Shown here piece by piece: positions 22,459 through 24,205 of a stretch of DNA of 24,205 nucleotides. The DNA is taken from the NCBI GenBank assembly GCA_964390645.1, contig CAYMLL010000087.1:1-24205 (forward strand), given 5' to 3'. Positions within the stretch are counted from its first letter, which is position 1. The number at the start of each line of letters is the position of its first letter. Both the position numbers and the translations under genes were made by a program. Origin of the DNA: CAYMLL01 sp964390645 (GTDB lineage Bacteria; Planctomycetota; UBA8108). The notes under the pieces were generated by a model. It was not told the DNA's origin, did not search any database, and saw only the letters and a program-made list of their open reading frames with translations.

Positions 22459-24138
22459 TCAGTGTACCGGGCGATGGGGCTCGAGGCCGAGGAAGAGCAG
22501 GCCGACGTCGGCGTTGCGCGCCGTGCGAGTCGCTCCGATACGCAGCAGCCCGCGCAGGTCTCTTGCCCGTCGCTCGAGGTCGTGAAACTCGCGCACCGGC
22601 TCGACTCCCGTCGTTGCGACCGACTCGTCGACGTCGCAGACCGGATCGCGCACCGAAACACCTCCGAGGAACGCCGAGAGGGACGCCTGCCGTCCAGCGC
22701 GTCGCGGACCGACGTGAACGAACGCCGTGCCGGTCTCCCCGCCGTGACAGCCGTTGCAGGTGTTCAGCGAAAGCTGGTGACGGGGCTCGTCGCAGTCGTA
22801 CGTCGGCACCGTCCACCCGAAGACCTTCGAAGGCACGAACGCCGAACCGGCGAGGAAGGGCCGACCCTCGAACTCCAACGGTACGACGTGCTCGCCGCGA
22901 CGCACGGGGTCCTCGTTGGCGTTGACGAAGCGGCGCAGCCGCTCGGTTCCATCGAGGCCGAGATCCACGGTCTGCGCCACCGGAGCTTGAACGAGGCGAA
23001 CCGTGTCGGAAGAGTCGAGTACCGGCGAAGGATCGACGTCTCGCAGATGAAACTCACGCAGCTCCCACGGATAGCCGAAGGCGACCTCGTTCGTACGAAG
23101 CTGCGACAGCGAGCTGCCGCCGGGCACGTCAGCGTCGAGCCCGGGGCCGGCGAAGTCGTCGGTGATCTCCTGCAGCGCGCGGTTGTACTGCTCGCCAAAC
23201 GGCAGCGAGCCGAGCGCATGCCAGCGCTGTGACCAGTCGATCACCTCGCGGGGGCTCGTCGCCGCCAGCGAGTACTCGAAGATCACGGTTGCGGGCAGCG
23301 GTCGCCAGTGGACCGGATCGCCAGGCGCCCGCGGATCGATGCTCAGGGCGCAGAAGACGAAGCGGCCTTCTCCGCCGCGCAGGGTCGAGCCGTCGCTGGC
23401 GGAGCGGCGCAGATCGAGCCGGGAGACGATCGACAGCAGTCGGAACGGCGCGCGACGCATGTCGAGCACCAGGTCCGGGTCGTTCGCGCCGTCGAAGCCG
23501 CTGATCCGCGCCCAGCTCTCGACGAAGCCCTCGACTCCCGGGCGGCCCTCGACCTTGATGCCGTTGACGAGGCGGCTCTTGTTCATCTGTCGCAGCCAGT
23601 CGACGACGAACCGCGAGAGCGCACGCGGGTTCTCGTCGACATGCCGCAGACCGGCGAGCGAGGCCATCAGCTTGCCGAAGGTCCAGGCGCCGCGAGATCC
23701 ATCGCCGCAGCCCTGGGCGGTCCAGCCGGTGCGGCAGGGATCCTCGACCACCGAAAGGTCGATGATCATCAGCTCCTTCTTGGGATGGATCGAGATGGAG
23801 GTGTCGTCGCCGCACGCTTCGAAGGACTCGCAGCCGAGCACACCCTCGCCCGCCGCGCCACACGAAGAAAAGGGCTCGGGCGGCTGGGGGCCGCCGAGAA
23901 AGAGAAAGTCGAGGAGGTAGATGCCGTCGGTGAGCTGCACGTCGCCGGTCGCGTCGACGTCGGCGGCGTCGAGGCAGGGGAGACCGCGCTCGCCGCGAAA
24001 GAGATGGCCGAAGAGCTGCATCGCATCGGTGAGCTCGTGCACGCCGTTGGCGTTGACGTCGCCACGAACAAATGGACTGTCGGCCGTGAGCACGCCGGGA
24101 AGGAACAGCAGTGCCGAGAGGATGATCGCACGTTGCAT
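22459..24138 (-). CDS. Secreted protein with N-terminal dockerin-like module and C-terminal CxxCH heme motif
   Basis: A 559-residue secreted protein. A signal peptide (about 1-19, LSALLFLPGVLTA) is followed by a dockerin-like double EF-hand (about 24-110) with loops DVNANGVHELTD and DVDATGDVQLTD and cysteines at 55, 93, 103 and 109. The rest (about 115-559) is a large domain I cannot place in a named family. It contains a single c-type heme motif, CNGCH (Cys461, Cys464, His465), in LSLNTCNGCHGGETGTAFVH. Proteins with this TCxGCHxGET segment occur as hypothetical proteins in other bacteria with large secretomes. An extracellular redox or scaffold-bound role is inferred. The ATG at 24138 has GGAG about nine bases upstream. 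The second EF-hand loop has Thr in place of an acidic residue at position five. Confidence 0.85.
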   Translation of the reverse strand: MQRAIILSALLFLPGVLTADSPFVRGDVNANGVHELTDAMQLFGHLFRGERGLPCLDAADVDATGDVQLTDGIYLLDFLFLGGPQPPEPFSSCGAAGEGVLGCESFEACGDDTSISIHPKKELMIIDLSVVEDPCRTGWTAQGCGDGSRGAWTFGKLMASLAGLRHVDENPRALSRFVVDWLRQMNKSRLVNGIKVEGRPGVEGFVESWARISGFDGANDPDLVLDMRRAPFRLLSIVSRLDLRRSASDGSTLRGGEGRFVFCALSIDPRAPGDPVHWRPLPATVIFEYSLAATSPREVIDWSQRWHALGSLPFGEQYNRALQEITDDFAGPGLDADVPGGSSLSQLRTNEVAFGYPWELREFHLRDVDPSPVLDSSDTVRLVQAPVAQTVDLGLDGTERLRRFVNANEDPVRRGEHVVPLEFEGRPFLAGSAFVPSKVFGWTVPTYDCDEPRHQLSLNTCNGCHGGETGTAFVHVGPRRAGRQASLSAFLGGVSVRDPVCDVDESVATTGVEPVREFHDLERRARDLRGLLRIGATRTARNADVGLLFLGLEPHRPVH

Positions 24139-24155
24139 GGGGACGACTCCAGCTG

Positions 24156-24197
24156 GACCCGACGGGTCTCCAGAGAAGGGAGGCCTCTACCGGGTAG
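24156..24197 (-). promoter_or_regulatory. Two short inverted repeats upstream of the dockerin/cytochrome-like gene
   Basis: GACCC-GAC-GGGTC (24156-24168) and CTACC-G-GGTAG (24187-24197) are small perfect palindromes within 60 bases upstream of the start codon, where a promoter or operator is expected. No clear -35/-10 pair is visible before the window ends. Confidence 0.22.
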
Positions 24198-24205
24198 CCA
24201 CGTTG

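Overview
The window looks like a stretch of a high-GC genome from the Planctomycetota or a close relative. I base this on family content and on no single marker: two DUF1549/DUF1553 + DUF1501 gene pairs, a CotH-like protein, a very large PQQ-type propeller protein with an embedded methyltransferase-like domain, an ASPIC/UnbV protein, dockerin-like modules, and many exported proteins. Only one gene here is clearly a soluble cytoplasmic enzyme (the HpcH/HpaI-type aldolase). I see no rRNA, tRNA, CRISPR array, transposase or phage gene.

Layout. At 1-343 is the tail of an exported ASPIC/UnbV protein. From 5462 down to 380, on the minus strand, lies a probable three-gene unit: DUF1549/DUF1553 cytochrome-like protein, DUF1501 protein, then an exported S15-type alpha/beta hydrolase. 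At 5818-6831 (minus) is a cyclase-family lipoprotein, transcribed divergently from a plus-strand unit at 6964-12260: HpcH/HpaI aldolase, a LamG-like + DUF1549/DUF1553 protein, and a second DUF1501 protein. At 12308-13312 (minus) is an NHL-repeat propeller protein, divergent from a 1396-residue multidomain protein at 13748-17938. The right part holds a secreted cohesin-like/HYR-like/dockerin-like protein (18447-19556), a CotH-like protein with coding tandem repeats (19959-21644), a small YHS-like cysteine-containing lipoprotein (21797-22150), a possible small frameshifted gene (22175-22422, minus) and a dockerin-like + CxxCH cytochrome-like protein (22459-24138, minus).

How it may work together. 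The DUF1549/DUF1553 and DUF1501 genes occur twice in the same order with short gaps, so each pair probably forms one functional unit. One pair is next to an exported peptidase-like hydrolase. The other is coupled to a cytoplasmic aldolase and faces a cyclase, which would fit scavenging of an extracellular substrate, but the substrate cannot be read from the sequence. The two dockerin-like modules share the same spacing of acidic residues and cysteines although one is C-terminal and the other N-terminal, which marks a portable module shared by at least two secreted proteins here.

Limits. All calls come from reading translated sequence and motifs by eye. Domain borders are approximate, and promoters and terminators are weak predictions.
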